Part shown: piece after piece, positions 25,731 through 34,974 of the stretch | Position numbering within the stretch: position 1 is the stretch's first letter | Layout of the letters: every line of letters starts with the position of its first letter | Assembly: GCA_024763075.1 (NCBI GenBank) | Contig: JANTGF010000011.1 | Coordinates: 16,364 to 80,363, forward strand | From: Bacteroidales bacterium | GTDB lineage: Bacteria > Bacteroidota > Bacteroidia > Bacteroidales > VadinHA17 | Reading direction: 5' to 3' | DNA: 64,000 nt | Position numbers and translations under genes: made by a program | Notes under the pieces: generated by a model | What the model was told of the DNA's origin: nothing | What the model saw: the letters and a program-made list of their open reading frames with translations, nothing else | The model's database searches: none

Positions 25731-26693
25731 ATGGGTGAAGTATTAGAAGATTATGCTCTGAGTAAAAGAGAGCAGAAAAAAGGGACACTTAAGAAAGTTG
25801 GGATCATTGGTTGCGGTACCATGGGGCAGGAAATAGCTCATGTGATAAGCAAGAATGGTTTTGAAGTTACTTTTGTGGATGTCTCGGAAGAAAGAATCAC
25901 AGAAGTGTTTCTTGAATTAAACCAGAGTCTGGATGAAGTGATCAATAAATGGGGGCTTACAGTAAGTGAGAAGAGGGCCATTCTTTCCAGAATACATGGT
26001 ACAACAAATTACGGCGATATCAGCGATTGTAACCTGATCATTGAATCCATCAACTCCAGAAAAGCAGGTACCAGTATTGAGATCAGAAAAGATATTTTCA
26101 GAAAGGCAGAAGCTGTGGTGTCTTCAGATACCATTATTTCTTCCAATACTTCCACACTGATTATTTCAGAACTTGCATCGGTACTGGAACATCCGGAGAG
26201 AGCTGTAGGTCTGCACTTTTTATCACCGGCATCCACTGTTAAGATTGTTGAAATTGTAAAAGGACTGTACACTTCAGAATATGCAATTGATTTTGTAACC
26301 AGATTTGCAAGAACACTTGATAAAAAAGTAATTCAACTGGTGGAATCACCGGGAAATATCAGTACACGGCTGATAGTAACACTTATCAATGAAGCCTGTG
26401 AAACGCTGATGGAGGGGGTTGCTCCGGCACAACAGGTGGATGAAACCATGAGACTGGGTTTTGGTATGCAATTCGGTCCGCTTGAAATGGCAGACCGTAT
26501 CGGCCTTGACCGGGTGATCCGCTGGATGGATAATCTGTATCAGGAATTTGGAGATCCGAAATTCAAGCCGAACCCTATTATTAAAAGGCTTGCCCGGGCA
26601 GGTCATATTGGCCGGAAAACAGGAGCAGGGTTTTACAAATATAAGAACGGCTCTATTATCGGTGAGTCTGTGCATTGCCCGGAATACAGATAA
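25731..26693 (+). CDS. 3-hydroxyacyl-CoA dehydrogenase family protein with altered active-site residues
   Basis: 320 residues. The Rossmann domain carries VGIIGCGTMGQEIAH (residues 23-37), as in 3-hydroxybutyryl-CoA dehydrogenases. SNTSTL (138-143), GLHFLSP with His162, and Glu174 keep the Ser, His and Glu of the catalytic set. Two conserved asparagines are changed: the usual F-N-P is LSP (Ser165), and the usual PGFIVNR is PGNISTR (Thr212). The C-terminal helical domain is complete (GFGMQFGPLEMADRIGLD). A role in reducing acetoacetyl-CoA toward butyryl-CoA would suit the ptb-buk genes downstream, but the altered residues suggest an unusual substrate or reduced activity. Confidence 0.8.
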   Translation: MGEVLEDYALSKREQKKGTLKKVGIIGCGTMGQEIAHVISKNGFEVTFVDVSEERITEVFLELNQSLDEVINKWGLTVSEKRAILSRIHGTTNYGDISDCNLIIESINSRKAGTSIEIRKDIFRKAEAVVSSDTIISSNTSTLIISELASVLEHPERAVGLHFLSPASTVKIVEIVKGLYTSEYAIDFVTRFARTLDKKVIQLVESPGNISTRLIVTLINEACETLMEGVAPAQQVDETMRLGFGMQFGPLEMADRIGLDRVIRWMDNLYQEFGDPKFKPNPIIKRLARAGHIGRKTGAGFYKYKNGSIIGESVHCPEYR

Positions 26694-26731
26694 ATTTTGA
26701 ATAAGAATAAAAAATCAACTTCTATATTGAT

Positions 26732-27949
26732 ATGAAGAAAAGCAAGAAGATCATCGTTTTGAATTGTGGCAGTTCATCTATAAAGTATCAGCTCATTGAT
26801 ATGCCTGCCGGTAAAGTACATGCCAAAGGTGTGGTGGAAAAAATCGGTTTGCATGGTTCCTTTATAAAAAATGAAAGGGAAGACGGGGATAAGGTAAAAC
26901 TGGAAGGTGAAATTGTAGATCACCAGATGGGTATAGAGTATATTTTAGGACTTTTATCAAGTGAAAAGCATGGTAGCATAACAAGTTTTGATGAAATTGA
27001 CGCGGTAGGGCACCGGGTTGTCCATGGTGGGGAATCATTTCATTCCAGTGTTTACATCACTGACGAGGTAGTTAAAAAGATGGAGGAATGCATCGACCTT
27101 GCGCCCCTGCATAATCCGCCAAACCTGAAAGGTATTTATGCCATGCAGGAACTGATGCCCAATATTCCACAGGTGGGGGTTTTTGATACGGCCTTTCATC
27201 AGACTATGCCACCCCGTTCCTACGTTTATGCAATTCCTTACTCCTTATATAAAAAGTATTCCATCCGGCGTTATGGATTTCATGGTACCAGTCACAGGTA
27301 CATTTCCCAACGGGCATGTGAGATACTTGGTGTGGATATTAAAAAGCAAAAAATCATTACAATTCATCTTGGAAACGGAGCCTCCATGGCTGCCATTAAA
27401 AACGGGAAATCCCTAGATACTTCCATGGGGCTCACTCCCGTGGAGGGATTGATCATGGGAACCCGGTCCGGTGATCTTGATCTGGGTGTATTGACCTATG
27501 TTATGCGTAAGGAACAAATTGGAATTACAACAGCAAATACTTTGATTAATAAGTTTAGCGGTATGCTGGGAGTTTCCGGGGTATCTTCTGATATGAGGGA
27601 AATTGAAGAAGCTGCATCCAGAGGAGAGAAAAGGCCTGTTCTTGCCTTGGGCATGTATAATTACCGGATACGCAAATACATAGGGGCTTATACAGCCGCC
27701 ATGAACGGGCTTGATATTCTGGTATTTTCCGGTGGAGTTGGCGAGAATTCGAAACTTGTAAGATCTGCAGTTTGCCGGGATTTTGATTTCTTTGGTATTG
27801 AACTGGATGAAGAGAAAAATAAAGTAATGGGAGAAGAGGCCGTGATCAGTACTTCCGGTTCCAAAGTGAAGGTAATGGTTGTTCCTACCAATGAAGAGCT
27901 GGTAATTGCTCAGGACACCATGAGAATAATTGATGAGATAAAAAAGTAA
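26732..27949 (+). CDS. ackA: Acetate kinase
   Basis: 405 residues, the normal length. The ASKHA fold shows KIIVLNCGSSSIKYQLID (phosphate 1), VGHRVVHGGE, VFDTAFHQTMPP with the catalytic Asp, RRYGFHGTSHRYIS, THLGNGAS and the adenosine loop FSGGVGENS. It transfers phosphate from acetyl phosphate to ADP, yielding ATP and acetate. It lies 38 bp after the dehydrogenase gene and 23 bp before ptb. Confidence 0.96.
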   Translation: MKKSKKIIVLNCGSSSIKYQLIDMPAGKVHAKGVVEKIGLHGSFIKNEREDGDKVKLEGEIVDHQMGIEYILGLLSSEKHGSITSFDEIDAVGHRVVHGGESFHSSVYITDEVVKKMEECIDLAPLHNPPNLKGIYAMQELMPNIPQVGVFDTAFHQTMPPRSYVYAIPYSLYKKYSIRRYGFHGTSHRYISQRACEILGVDIKKQKIITIHLGNGASMAAIKNGKSLDTSMGLTPVEGLIMGTRSGDLDLGVLTYVMRKEQIGITTANTLINKFSGMLGVSGVSSDMREIEEAASRGEKRPVLALGMYNYRIRKYIGAYTAAMNGLDILVFSGGVGENSKLVRSAVCRDFDFFGIELDEEKNKVMGEEAVISTSGSKVKVMVVPTNEELVIAQDTMRIIDEIKK

Positions 27950-27972
27950 AAGAAACCTGGAATATACATGTC

Positions 27973-28872
27973 ATGAGAAATCTGGATGAGATTTTTGATC
28001 TGATTAAAGACAAAGGAACAATAAAACGGCTTGTAGTGGCTTATGCCAATGATGATCATACGATTAAGGCAGTTAGTCAGGCTGTGGATTTGGGGCTTGT
28101 GGATGGAATTCTTGTTGGAGATAAGTCCACCATGCTGAAAGTCTGTAAGGATGCCGGAATTAACCCTGAAAAATTCAGGATCGTGGATGAACCCGATGAG
28201 CTGAAGGCTGGTTTAAAATCGGTACAACTCATCCGTATGGGTGAAGGGGATCTTCTGATGAAGGGAATGATCAGTACCGATAAATATATGAGGGCAATCC
28301 TGAATAAAGAAGACGGATTGCTCAGTCCGGGAGCTATTTTAAGTCATGTGAGCGTTTTGAAACCGGAGAAATACCATAAATTACTAGTTGTTGGTGATGT
28401 GGCCATCATCCCTGCTCCTGAACTGAAAGAAAAAATTGCCATTGCAAATTATCTGATCCGTATGTCAAAAGCATTGGGCGTTCAAGAACCAAAGCTTGCG
28501 GTTCTGGCGGCAACAGAGCAGGTTTTACCTAAAATGCAGGCTTGTACTGATGCCGCTGTTCTGTCCAAAATGAGCGAAAGAGGACAGATTAAAGGAGCTG
28601 TAATTGACGGTCCGCTTGCGCTGGATGTAATCGTTGATAAGGAAAGTGCGGAAATAAAAAAACTGGACTCACCCGTAGCTGGTGATGCCGATTGCATACT
28701 TTTTCCGAATATTGAAGCAGGAAACGTCTTTTATAAGTTTCATACCAAACTTTCCGGTGGAGTACTGGGAGCCATTGTAGCGGGCGCTAAAGTGCCTGCT
28801 ATTCTTTCTTCCAGAGGAGATTCACCAAAAACAAAGCTGTATTCCATAGCCCTGGCAGCTCTGTTTGCTTAA
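27973..28872 (+). CDS. ptb: Phosphate butyryltransferase (PTA/PTB family)
   Basis: 299 residues, typical of phosphate butyryltransferase and shorter than Pta. Conserved segments are GLVDGILVGDK near the N terminus, LLMKGMISTDKYMRAIL, LSHVSVLKPEKYHKLLVVGDVAI and the C-terminal NIEAGNVFYKF..GGVLGAIVAGAKVP. It exchanges CoA for phosphate on butyryl-CoA or related branched or short acyl-CoAs. The following gene, a butyrate kinase, completes acyl-phosphate-linked ATP formation. A hairpin and a possible separate promoter lie between the two. Confidence 0.92.
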   Translation: MRNLDEIFDLIKDKGTIKRLVVAYANDDHTIKAVSQAVDLGLVDGILVGDKSTMLKVCKDAGINPEKFRIVDEPDELKAGLKSVQLIRMGEGDLLMKGMISTDKYMRAILNKEDGLLSPGAILSHVSVLKPEKYHKLLVVGDVAIIPAPELKEKIAIANYLIRMSKALGVQEPKLAVLAATEQVLPKMQACTDAAVLSKMSERGQIKGAVIDGPLALDVIVDKESAEIKKLDSPVAGDADCILFPNIEAGNVFYKFHTKLSGGVLGAIVAGAKVPAILSSRGDSPKTKLYSIALAALFA

Positions 28873-28960
28873 CCAGGGTAAGTGGTTGAAACTTTGTTAT
28901 TTGAATTGGAATTGGGAAAAAGACCCATGACTTTTTTAAACCAGAGTGTCTTTATTCAGG

Positions 28961-29030
28961 ATTGAATGTTGATAAAATTTTGATTAGTTTTGAATATATT
29001 TATTTTCCGGAAGGTAATCCGGAGATTTTT
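28961..29030 (+). promoter_or_regulatory. Possible promoter and terminator-like leader hairpin before buk
   Basis: ATTG (28961-28964), a 20-bp spacer and TAGTTTTG (28985-28992, exact TAnnTTTG) look like a promoter starting near 28999. Immediately after, TCCGGA (29006-29011), a 6-nt loop and TCCGGA (29018-29023) form a GC-rich 6-bp stem followed by GATTTTTATTT. This could end transcripts coming from ptb, or regulate buk by attenuation; the ATG of buk is only 22 bases beyond the stem. Confidence 0.45.
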
Positions 29031-29044
29031 ATTTGTACAGGCCA

Positions 29045-30118
29045 ATGAGCACACAAAGGATCTTAGCAATTAATCCGGGTTCCACCTCAACCAAAATTGC
29101 GGTGTACCGGAATACTAAGTCCCGCTTGTTGAAATCAATACGCCATACCCCCGATCAACTTAAAAATTACAAAAGAATAATTGACCAGTATCAATTCAGG
29201 AAAGAACTCATTATTCAGTCTTTGATGAAAGAAGATGTGAAGGTGAATGAAATTACGGCCGTTATTGGCAGGGGAGGTATTATGCGACCACTTGAATCGG
29301 GTGTTTATGAGGTAAATGACCGGATGCGGGATGACCTGAAAACCATGAAGTATGGGGAACATGCAAGCAGCCTGGGTGGTTTGCTTGCCGATGAAATTGC
29401 TTCCACCATACCCGGAGCCCGGGCTTTTATTGCAAATCCTACCACTGTGGATGAATTTCATGACATTGCGCGTATATCCGGTCACCCTTTGTTTGAAAGG
29501 GTTTCTATTTTTCATGCTTTGAACCATAAGATGATCGCACGGAATCATGCCAAACTCATGGGAAAGAAGTATGAAGAGATGAATCTTGTAGTTGCGCATC
29601 TGGGAGGGGGTATTTCTGTGGGAGCCCATCATAAAGGCAAGGTGATAGATGCCAATCAGGCACTGAACGGTGATGGTCCTTTCGGACCGGAAAGAAGCGG
29701 TGGTTTGCCTGTTCATGCTCTGGCACAGCTCTGCTTTTCAGGGGAATATACATATGAAGATGTAAAAAAGATGATTACCGGAGCCGGTGGTTATGTGGCT
29801 TATCTGAATACCAATGATGCCTATACCGTAAGTGTTATGGCAGAACAGGGGAACGAAAAGGCGAAGTTGATTCAGGATGCTCTGGCTTATCAGGTGGGTA
29901 AGGAAATAGCCGCAATGGGAGCGGTATTAAAAGGACAGGTCGATGCCATACTGCTAACGGGGGGGATTGCACACAATACCTACGTGGTTGACTATATCAA
30001 AACCATGGTTGCCCATATTTCCAGAGTGGTGGTTTATCCCGGAGAAGATGAGATGAAAGCCCTGGCTATGAATGCACTGAGAGTGATGACCGGGGAAGAG
30101 GAATGTAAAATTTATTAG
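29045..30118 (+). CDS. buk: Butyrate kinase
   Basis: 357 residues from the ATG at 29045; a TTG four codons upstream is less likely. The N terminus RILAINPGSTSTKIAVY is the phosphate-binding loop of butyrate kinases, followed by GRGGIMRPLESGVYEVN, the VAHLGGGISVGAHHKGK loop and the C-terminal LTGGIAHN adenosine loop. The enzyme makes ATP from butyryl phosphate (or isobutyryl/isovaleryl phosphate), or runs in reverse to activate the acids. With ptb it forms the standard pair. Confidence 0.95.
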   Translation: MSTQRILAINPGSTSTKIAVYRNTKSRLLKSIRHTPDQLKNYKRIIDQYQFRKELIIQSLMKEDVKVNEITAVIGRGGIMRPLESGVYEVNDRMRDDLKTMKYGEHASSLGGLLADEIASTIPGARAFIANPTTVDEFHDIARISGHPLFERVSIFHALNHKMIARNHAKLMGKKYEEMNLVVAHLGGGISVGAHHKGKVIDANQALNGDGPFGPERSGGLPVHALAQLCFSGEYTYEDVKKMITGAGGYVAYLNTNDAYTVSVMAEQGNEKAKLIQDALAYQVGKEIAAMGAVLKGQVDAILLTGGIAHNTYVVDYIKTMVAHISRVVVYPGEDEMKALAMNALRVMTGEEECKIY

Positions 30119-30148
30119 AAGCCTATTGAACCCATAAAATTACATATT

Positions 30149-31567
30149 ATGAAAAAGAATTTAACATTCATCGCAGTTGTTGTCAACCTTTTTGTTTTTT
30201 CCATTGTTCTAAAAGCCGAAATTAAATTGCCGGCAATTTTTGGAAATAACATGGTATTACAACAACAAACCAATGCTGCAATCTGGGGTAAAGCATCTCC
30301 CAAAAGAACGGTAAAAGTTACCTGCTCCTGGAATAAAAAAAGCTATTCAACCAAATCGGATAAAGATGGGAACTGGAAACTGAAGGTGAAGACTCCAGTT
30401 GCAGGCGGTCCTTATAAAATTATTATTTCGGATGGCAAAGCCATCACATTAAATGATATTTTAATTGGAGAAGTCTGGGTTTGCTCCGGGCAATCGAACA
30501 TGCAGATGACCATGAGTGGATACCATAACCAACCTGTTTTAGGTTCCAATAAAGCTATTTTCTCATCTACGAACGAATCCATCAGGTTATTTACCGTGAA
30601 GCGGAACAAAAGCCTTGAACCCTTAGATGATTTCTCCGGTGATTGGAAACACTGTATTCCTGAGAATGTGGCTGATTTTAGTGCGGCAGCTTATTATTTT
30701 GGACGAATGATACAGGAGTCTTTGGGTGTTCCGGTTGGATTAATAAATGCAAGCTGGGGTGGAACCCGCATTGAACCGTGGATAAGTGAAGCAGGGATAA
30801 AGGAATTTGACTGGGTTAACCTACCGGACAAAAATCAGCAGGATGACTTTTCTCCTCAAACCCCAACCGTTCTTTTTAATGCCATGATTAAACCAATGGT
30901 AGGATTTGCCATGCGGGGAGGTTTGTGGTATCAGGGAGAGTCCAATCGTAATGAACCCGGGCATTATGAGAAACTTATGCCGGGCCTGATTGAAAACTGG
31001 CGAACATTATGGGGAATTGGAGATTTTTCCTTCTATTATTGTCAGATTGCACCATTCGATTATGGTACAGGAGGGGTGAATTCCGCCTTCCTTCGTGAAG
31101 CACAGTTAAAAGCTTCAACCTCTGTTGATGGAGTTGGGATGGCCTCCCTTATGGATATTGGGGAGAAAACTTGTATCCATCCGGCTGATAAAGAAACTAC
31201 CGGAGAAAGGCTTGCTTATCTGGCATTAGCTAAAACTTACGGAAAAAAGGGCTTTGAATATTCTGGTCCGGTATTAAAAAAGATGTCGGTGGAAGGATCT
31301 ATTGTAAAACTCACTTTTGACCATGCGAAAAACGGATTAACCACTTTTAGTAAAGAATTGGTAAATTTCAGAATTGCCGGAGAAAACAAGCGTTTTTATC
31401 CTGCTGAAGCTGTAATAACCAGAGAAGGGATTACTTTGACCTCACCGCATGTGGAAAAGCCGGTTTCTGTGCGATATGCATTTGATAATTTTGTAATTGG
31501 GGAACTTTTTAATACGGAAGGGTTTCCCGCTTCTTCTTTCAGGACAGATGATTGGGAGATAAAATGA
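30149..31567 (+). CDS. Sialate O-acetylesterase-type secreted SGNH hydrolase
   Basis: 472 residues with a signal peptide cut near residue 23. The N-terminal beta domain contains IFGNNMVLQQ and WGKASP, characteristic of bacterial sialate O-acetylesterases. The SGNH hydrolase part has the nucleophile Ser115 in VCSGQSNMQM, GGLWYQGESN (the Asn/Gly block) and a late catalytic D-x-x-H-type segment (CIHPADKETTG). It removes acetyl groups from sialic acids or other acetylated sugars in the periplasm. It starts 30 bp after buk, yet its function is in glycan use, so the adjacency may be incidental. Confidence 0.88.
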   Translation: MKKNLTFIAVVVNLFVFSIVLKAEIKLPAIFGNNMVLQQQTNAAIWGKASPKRTVKVTCSWNKKSYSTKSDKDGNWKLKVKTPVAGGPYKIIISDGKAITLNDILIGEVWVCSGQSNMQMTMSGYHNQPVLGSNKAIFSSTNESIRLFTVKRNKSLEPLDDFSGDWKHCIPENVADFSAAAYYFGRMIQESLGVPVGLINASWGGTRIEPWISEAGIKEFDWVNLPDKNQQDDFSPQTPTVLFNAMIKPMVGFAMRGGLWYQGESNRNEPGHYEKLMPGLIENWRTLWGIGDFSFYYCQIAPFDYGTGGVNSAFLREAQLKASTSVDGVGMASLMDIGEKTCIHPADKETTGERLAYLALAKTYGKKGFEYSGPVLKKMSVEGSIVKLTFDHAKNGLTTFSKELVNFRIAGENKRFYPAEAVITREGITLTSPHVEKPVSVRYAFDNFVIGELFNTEGFPASSFRTDDWEIK

Positions 31568-31608
31568 AAACTCCAATGGTGATACTGTGAGAATGAATCT
31601 AAAGTTTG

Positions 31609-32220
31609 ATGAATTTAAAGGACAGCCCGGATAACCGGCATAAAAGAATATTTAATCTGATTGCGCCGGTATATGGTTTGCTGGATAGGTATGTGCGAAG
31701 GAATTTTGAAGCAGCAAACCGGATTGCATGCCGGATGGTTGATGTAAAGGGTAAAAGAGTGTTGGATATCGGTACCGGTACGGGAGCCTGGGCAGCCTTA
31801 TTTCTTGAGAACGGGGCAGGGGAGGTGCATGGAATTGATTTTGCCGAAAAAATGATCCGTGTTGCAAAAAAACACCATGGAGAGTTCATTCGATTTAATA
31901 CCGGTGATGCAATGAATATTGAGAACTTCGAAGACCAATCCTTTGACATTGTTACGGCTTCCTTTGTTTTGCATGGGGTGAAGGAAGAAAAGAGAAGGAT
32001 GATCCTCTCCGAAATGAAAAGGCTTTCAAAAGATGCGGTTATTATCCATGATTACCATGGCCCGACTGCTGCTTTTACCCGTTTTCTTGAGTATATGGAG
32101 AAAAGCGATTACATTCATTTTAAAAGTAATTTTTACAATGAATTAACAGAAATGTTCCCAAATGTTAAAAGGAAAAACCTGAGAAACGGAGCTGCGGTCT
32201 ATGTAGGATATGTGTCTTAA
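31609..32220 (+). CDS. Class I SAM-dependent methyltransferase
   Basis: 203 residues from the ATG at 31609. Motif I is VLDIGTGTGAWAALF, followed by VHGIDFAEKMIRVAKK (motif post-I) and DIVTASFVLHGVKEEKRRMILSEM, which gives the Methyltransf_11/25 fold similar to the UbiE/MenG and small-molecule methyltransferases. The N-terminal NRHKRIFNLIAPVYGLLDRYV is also as in UbiE-like enzymes. The substrate is not evident. It is the last gene of the plus-strand block, before a repeat-rich spacer. Confidence 0.82.
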   Translation: MNLKDSPDNRHKRIFNLIAPVYGLLDRYVRRNFEAANRIACRMVDVKGKRVLDIGTGTGAWAALFLENGAGEVHGIDFAEKMIRVAKKHHGEFIRFNTGDAMNIENFEDQSFDIVTASFVLHGVKEEKRRMILSEMKRLSKDAVIIHDYHGPTAAFTRFLEYMEKSDYIHFKSNFYNELTEMFPNVKRKNLRNGAAVYVGYVS

Positions 32221-32223
32221 ATG

Positions 32224-32470
32224 AATGCCTAAAATTATAGAAATTAATCTCTATCTGTTATTCCTTATTTTGTAATTTGGAATTTTAGTTCATTTTGAAT
32301 TTTCAATAAAGAAATGCCTAAAATGCCTAAAATACTTAGAATGCCTAAAATTATAGAGATTAATCTCTATCTGTTATTCCTTATTTTGTAATTTTGAATT
32401 TTAGCTCATTTTGAATTTTCAATAAAGAAATGCCTGAAATGCCTGAAATGCCTGAAATACTTAGAATGCC
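32224..32470. repeat. Two direct copies of a 116/125-bp unit with internal AAATGCCT microrepeats
   Basis: Unit 1 starts at 32224 and unit 2 at 32340, both with AATGCCTAAAATTATAG and nearly identical after that; a third truncated start lies at 32465. Each unit ends in short tandem AAATGCCT words, two in the first and three in the second, so the copies differ by one 9-bp step. The word AATGCCTAAAATT recurs at 32611-32623 and inverted at 32693-32705, framing the spacer. There is no gene in 32221-32712. Confidence 0.85.
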
Positions 32471-32508
32471 TGGTATCAAGTCAAATGTATTACAGCTTTA
32501 TTATTTAT

Positions 32509-32584
32509 CATTTCGAAGGAAGTATGACTGAGAAATCCTGGAATATAAGAAGATTTCTCACCATCGTCCCTCAGGTTCGAAATG
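32509..32584. repeat. 76-bp imperfect palindrome (REP/MITE-like)
   Basis: CATTTCGAA (32509-32517) pairs with TTCGAAATG (32576-32584), and GAGAAATC (32530-32537) with GATTTCTC (32552-32559), leaving a 14-nt loop. The element lies inside the repeat-rich spacer between convergent genes. The wording around GATTTCTC..CCCTCAGGTTCGAAATGAC resembles short palindromes scattered through many Bacteroidota genomes. Confidence 0.6.
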
Positions 32585-32712
32585 ACAAACAAAATGTGAC
32601 TTGGCACCAGAATGCCTAAAATTAATGTCGTAATTTATAGAACTTTTGTTTTTCATTTTAGTCATTTTGAATTTTAGGCAATTAGAATTCTAAATTTTAG
32701 GCATTTACAATT

Positions 32713-34974
32713 CTAATAAACAATCACTTCATCGCAAAAAATCCAGGCCGGCAGTCCTGCGGCATTATGCCAGCTGGGAGCAACTTTCCGGTTGAAAGCT
32801 TTTACTTTTATATACCTGGCCTTTCTTGCAGGGAAATCCAGATTATAATATTCTATATCGTTGATCTTACTGCTCTTTTTCAGAGGTTTTGAGCTGTTTA
32901 CCGTAAGCAAAGGTTTAAATACCTTATTTTCATCGGCAAGAGAGCAGCTTACTTTTTCAGGAAAAAATACAATATGATTACTTACCTGAAGAAAAGCCAT
33001 ATTTAAATGGTTAATTTCCATTTCGTTCCCCAGATCAATGATTGCTATCATATTGTTTCCTTCAAAACCCAGCCAGTTGGCATAAAAGCTGTTTCCACCC
33101 AGCGCTCCGTCGGTAAGTGCTTGAGGATCTTCGTTTGCATATTTCTTGGGTTTTGTCTGAAGTTCCACTTTAGCATGCAGGGCGATATCCGGCAATTCAG
33201 CTCTTTTCAATGTTTTCCTGTAAAACGACACATAATCATCCACACTAAACCGCATCTCATTCATCATGGTAATTCCGGATGCCTTACAAGTTTCGTAAAA
33301 CCACTCCAGCCGGTCTGCCGTTAAATTATCCGCAATCCTTTTCCCTTTCGTGTCCGTTGAGACCATTTGGAATGCCGGGGAAAGGTTTTGCCTTGCCGCT
33401 TCCAGGCTGGCATAATCGGTACTCAGCCTGGCTGTTTTTATACGGGCGAGTATATCAGGTTTGTCTCTGGTTGCTGCCTCTGCCTTATTAAACAATTTAT
33501 TGTATTTATCCAACATTTCTGCACTGAGGAATGAATGAAAGCCCTGTGATGGATCACCATACAGAAAAAGAAAAAAACCGGGATCATTTTGGAGCTCCTG
33601 ATGGATTAGAGAAATGTATTCTTTGATAAAAATTCCGGCTTCTCCATAGTAACCATTTACAAAATCATCGATGATTTTATTTTCATCAGCATCAGGATTC
33701 CATAATAGTTTGGCCATCAGGTAAGAACGTAGTTCAAACAGCTCGCTTGGCTGATTGCTGTGCTGTTCAAAAACCCATTTTGCATGATTGTCCCTGAAAA
33801 ATTGCAGGTTGGGCTGAAGCGTATAAATATTGGGGAAAGGCGCCAGAAAATTGGTGAACTGTGTAGTATAATCCCATATCCGGATGTTATCTGTTAATTG
33901 TTTCCATCCGGTCAGATCTTCTGCAAAAGGAATGCAATTTTCCTGAATGGGTGCGCTCCGGTCACATTCAATGGAACAAAGAGTGATCAGAACATTTTTT
34001 GCAGGCGGGGTTTTGCAGGGTTTGCGGGTGTACTGATAAGCAAGTGTAGAGATGGTTTTATCCGGAAATTCAGCCGCAACTGCATTTACAAAACGGATCA
34101 TGGAACCACTGGGCGACCCTTCCTCCTCATCGGTTTTTCGGCAATCATCACATGTACAATACTGGGTATTATCATTCTGGCTCACCGATATGATTGTTGC
34201 ATCAGGATATTTTTGAAACAATGCTTTTACGGAATCTTTAACAATTTGAAGTACATCCGGATTGTTTAAACAGAGTTGTGTCGCAACCCTGTGACCCTTC
34301 CGGAGCGCGTAATACTCTGGGTGATTTTTGAAATAGTAGGCTGCAGGGAGGAAACGATGAAAAGTATGAACCCTTGCTACCGGAACATATCCCGGAAAGG
34401 CACTATGTGTTACCCTTAGTTTGTCGGCAAAATCAGGATGATCATAAAACAAGCGGGAATGAACGGTACGGGTAGTGATCTCAGGGGTATAGGTATAGTT
34501 AAGCGGAGTTTGAAGTTTTGTTGTTTTTATTTTCGGAACCTTCTCTACATCAGGTGAGTACCATTGACATCCAAGATATTCTTCCAAAAAAACAGAAACT
34601 GCGTTTAAGGTACTTCTGGAATCTCCACCGGTAATGATCAGCCTGCTCCCTTCATTTCTTATCAATACCTGATGGGGATCCATTCCAGCTTCTGCAAAAC
34701 CCAGCCTTATCTCTTTAATATCCTTATTGTGACTGCTCTCCTGAACAATTCCAATGCTTGCTCCTGAGATTTTTTCTATGTATTGTTGCAAAAACCGGCC
34801 GGCTTTTAAAATGATGGTATCTGCATTTTCTGGTATTACAATTTGATAATCGGATTTACCATGGTTTGCCAATTCTATGAAATCCTTATTATTGCAGGAG
34901 AAAAAAAACAATGGCAGGACAAAAAGAAGGAAAGAAGTTTTCTTTTTTAAAAAGTTGCGTACTGAATGAATCAT
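32713..34974 (-). CDS. DUF4838 lipoprotein, glycosidase-like
   Basis: 753 residues with a lipoprotein signal (FFFSCNN, Cys near 27). After a beta-rich GH20-type N-terminal domain (about 40-165, with LNAVSVFLEEYLGCQWYSPD) comes a TIM-barrel-like DUF4838 region containing ISVSQNDNTQYCTCDDCRKTDEEEGSPSG, where the Asn-Asp and paired Cys motifs are characteristic. The C-terminal 140 residues, ending in KARYIKVKAFNRK, form a discoidin (F5/8 type C) sugar-binding domain. The protein is probably surface-anchored and acts on a uronic-acid or amino-sugar glycan, by analogy with the GH67/GH20-like architecture; no activity is proven for this family. Confidence 0.85.
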   Translation of the reverse strand: MIHSVRNFLKKKTSFLLFVLPLFFFSCNNKDFIELANHGKSDYQIVIPENADTIILKAGRFLQQYIEKISGASIGIVQESSHNKDIKEIRLGFAEAGMDPHQVLIRNEGSRLIITGGDSRSTLNAVSVFLEEYLGCQWYSPDVEKVPKIKTTKLQTPLNYTYTPEITTRTVHSRLFYDHPDFADKLRVTHSAFPGYVPVARVHTFHRFLPAAYYFKNHPEYYALRKGHRVATQLCLNNPDVLQIVKDSVKALFQKYPDATIISVSQNDNTQYCTCDDCRKTDEEEGSPSGSMIRFVNAVAAEFPDKTISTLAYQYTRKPCKTPPAKNVLITLCSIECDRSAPIQENCIPFAEDLTGWKQLTDNIRIWDYTTQFTNFLAPFPNIYTLQPNLQFFRDNHAKWVFEQHSNQPSELFELRSYLMAKLLWNPDADENKIIDDFVNGYYGEAGIFIKEYISLIHQELQNDPGFFLFLYGDPSQGFHSFLSAEMLDKYNKLFNKAEAATRDKPDILARIKTARLSTDYASLEAARQNLSPAFQMVSTDTKGKRIADNLTADRLEWFYETCKASGITMMNEMRFSVDDYVSFYRKTLKRAELPDIALHAKVELQTKPKKYANEDPQALTDGALGGNSFYANWLGFEGNNMIAIIDLGNEMEINHLNMAFLQVSNHIVFFPEKVSCSLADENKVFKPLLTVNSSKPLKKSSKINDIEYYNLDFPARKARYIKVKAFNRKVAPSWHNAAGLPAWIFCDEVIVY

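Noticed and set aside
32224..32470. CRISPR array
   Set aside because: The repeats are 116-125 bp long, there are only two, the inner steps are 9-bp microrepeats and there are no unique spacers or cas genes.
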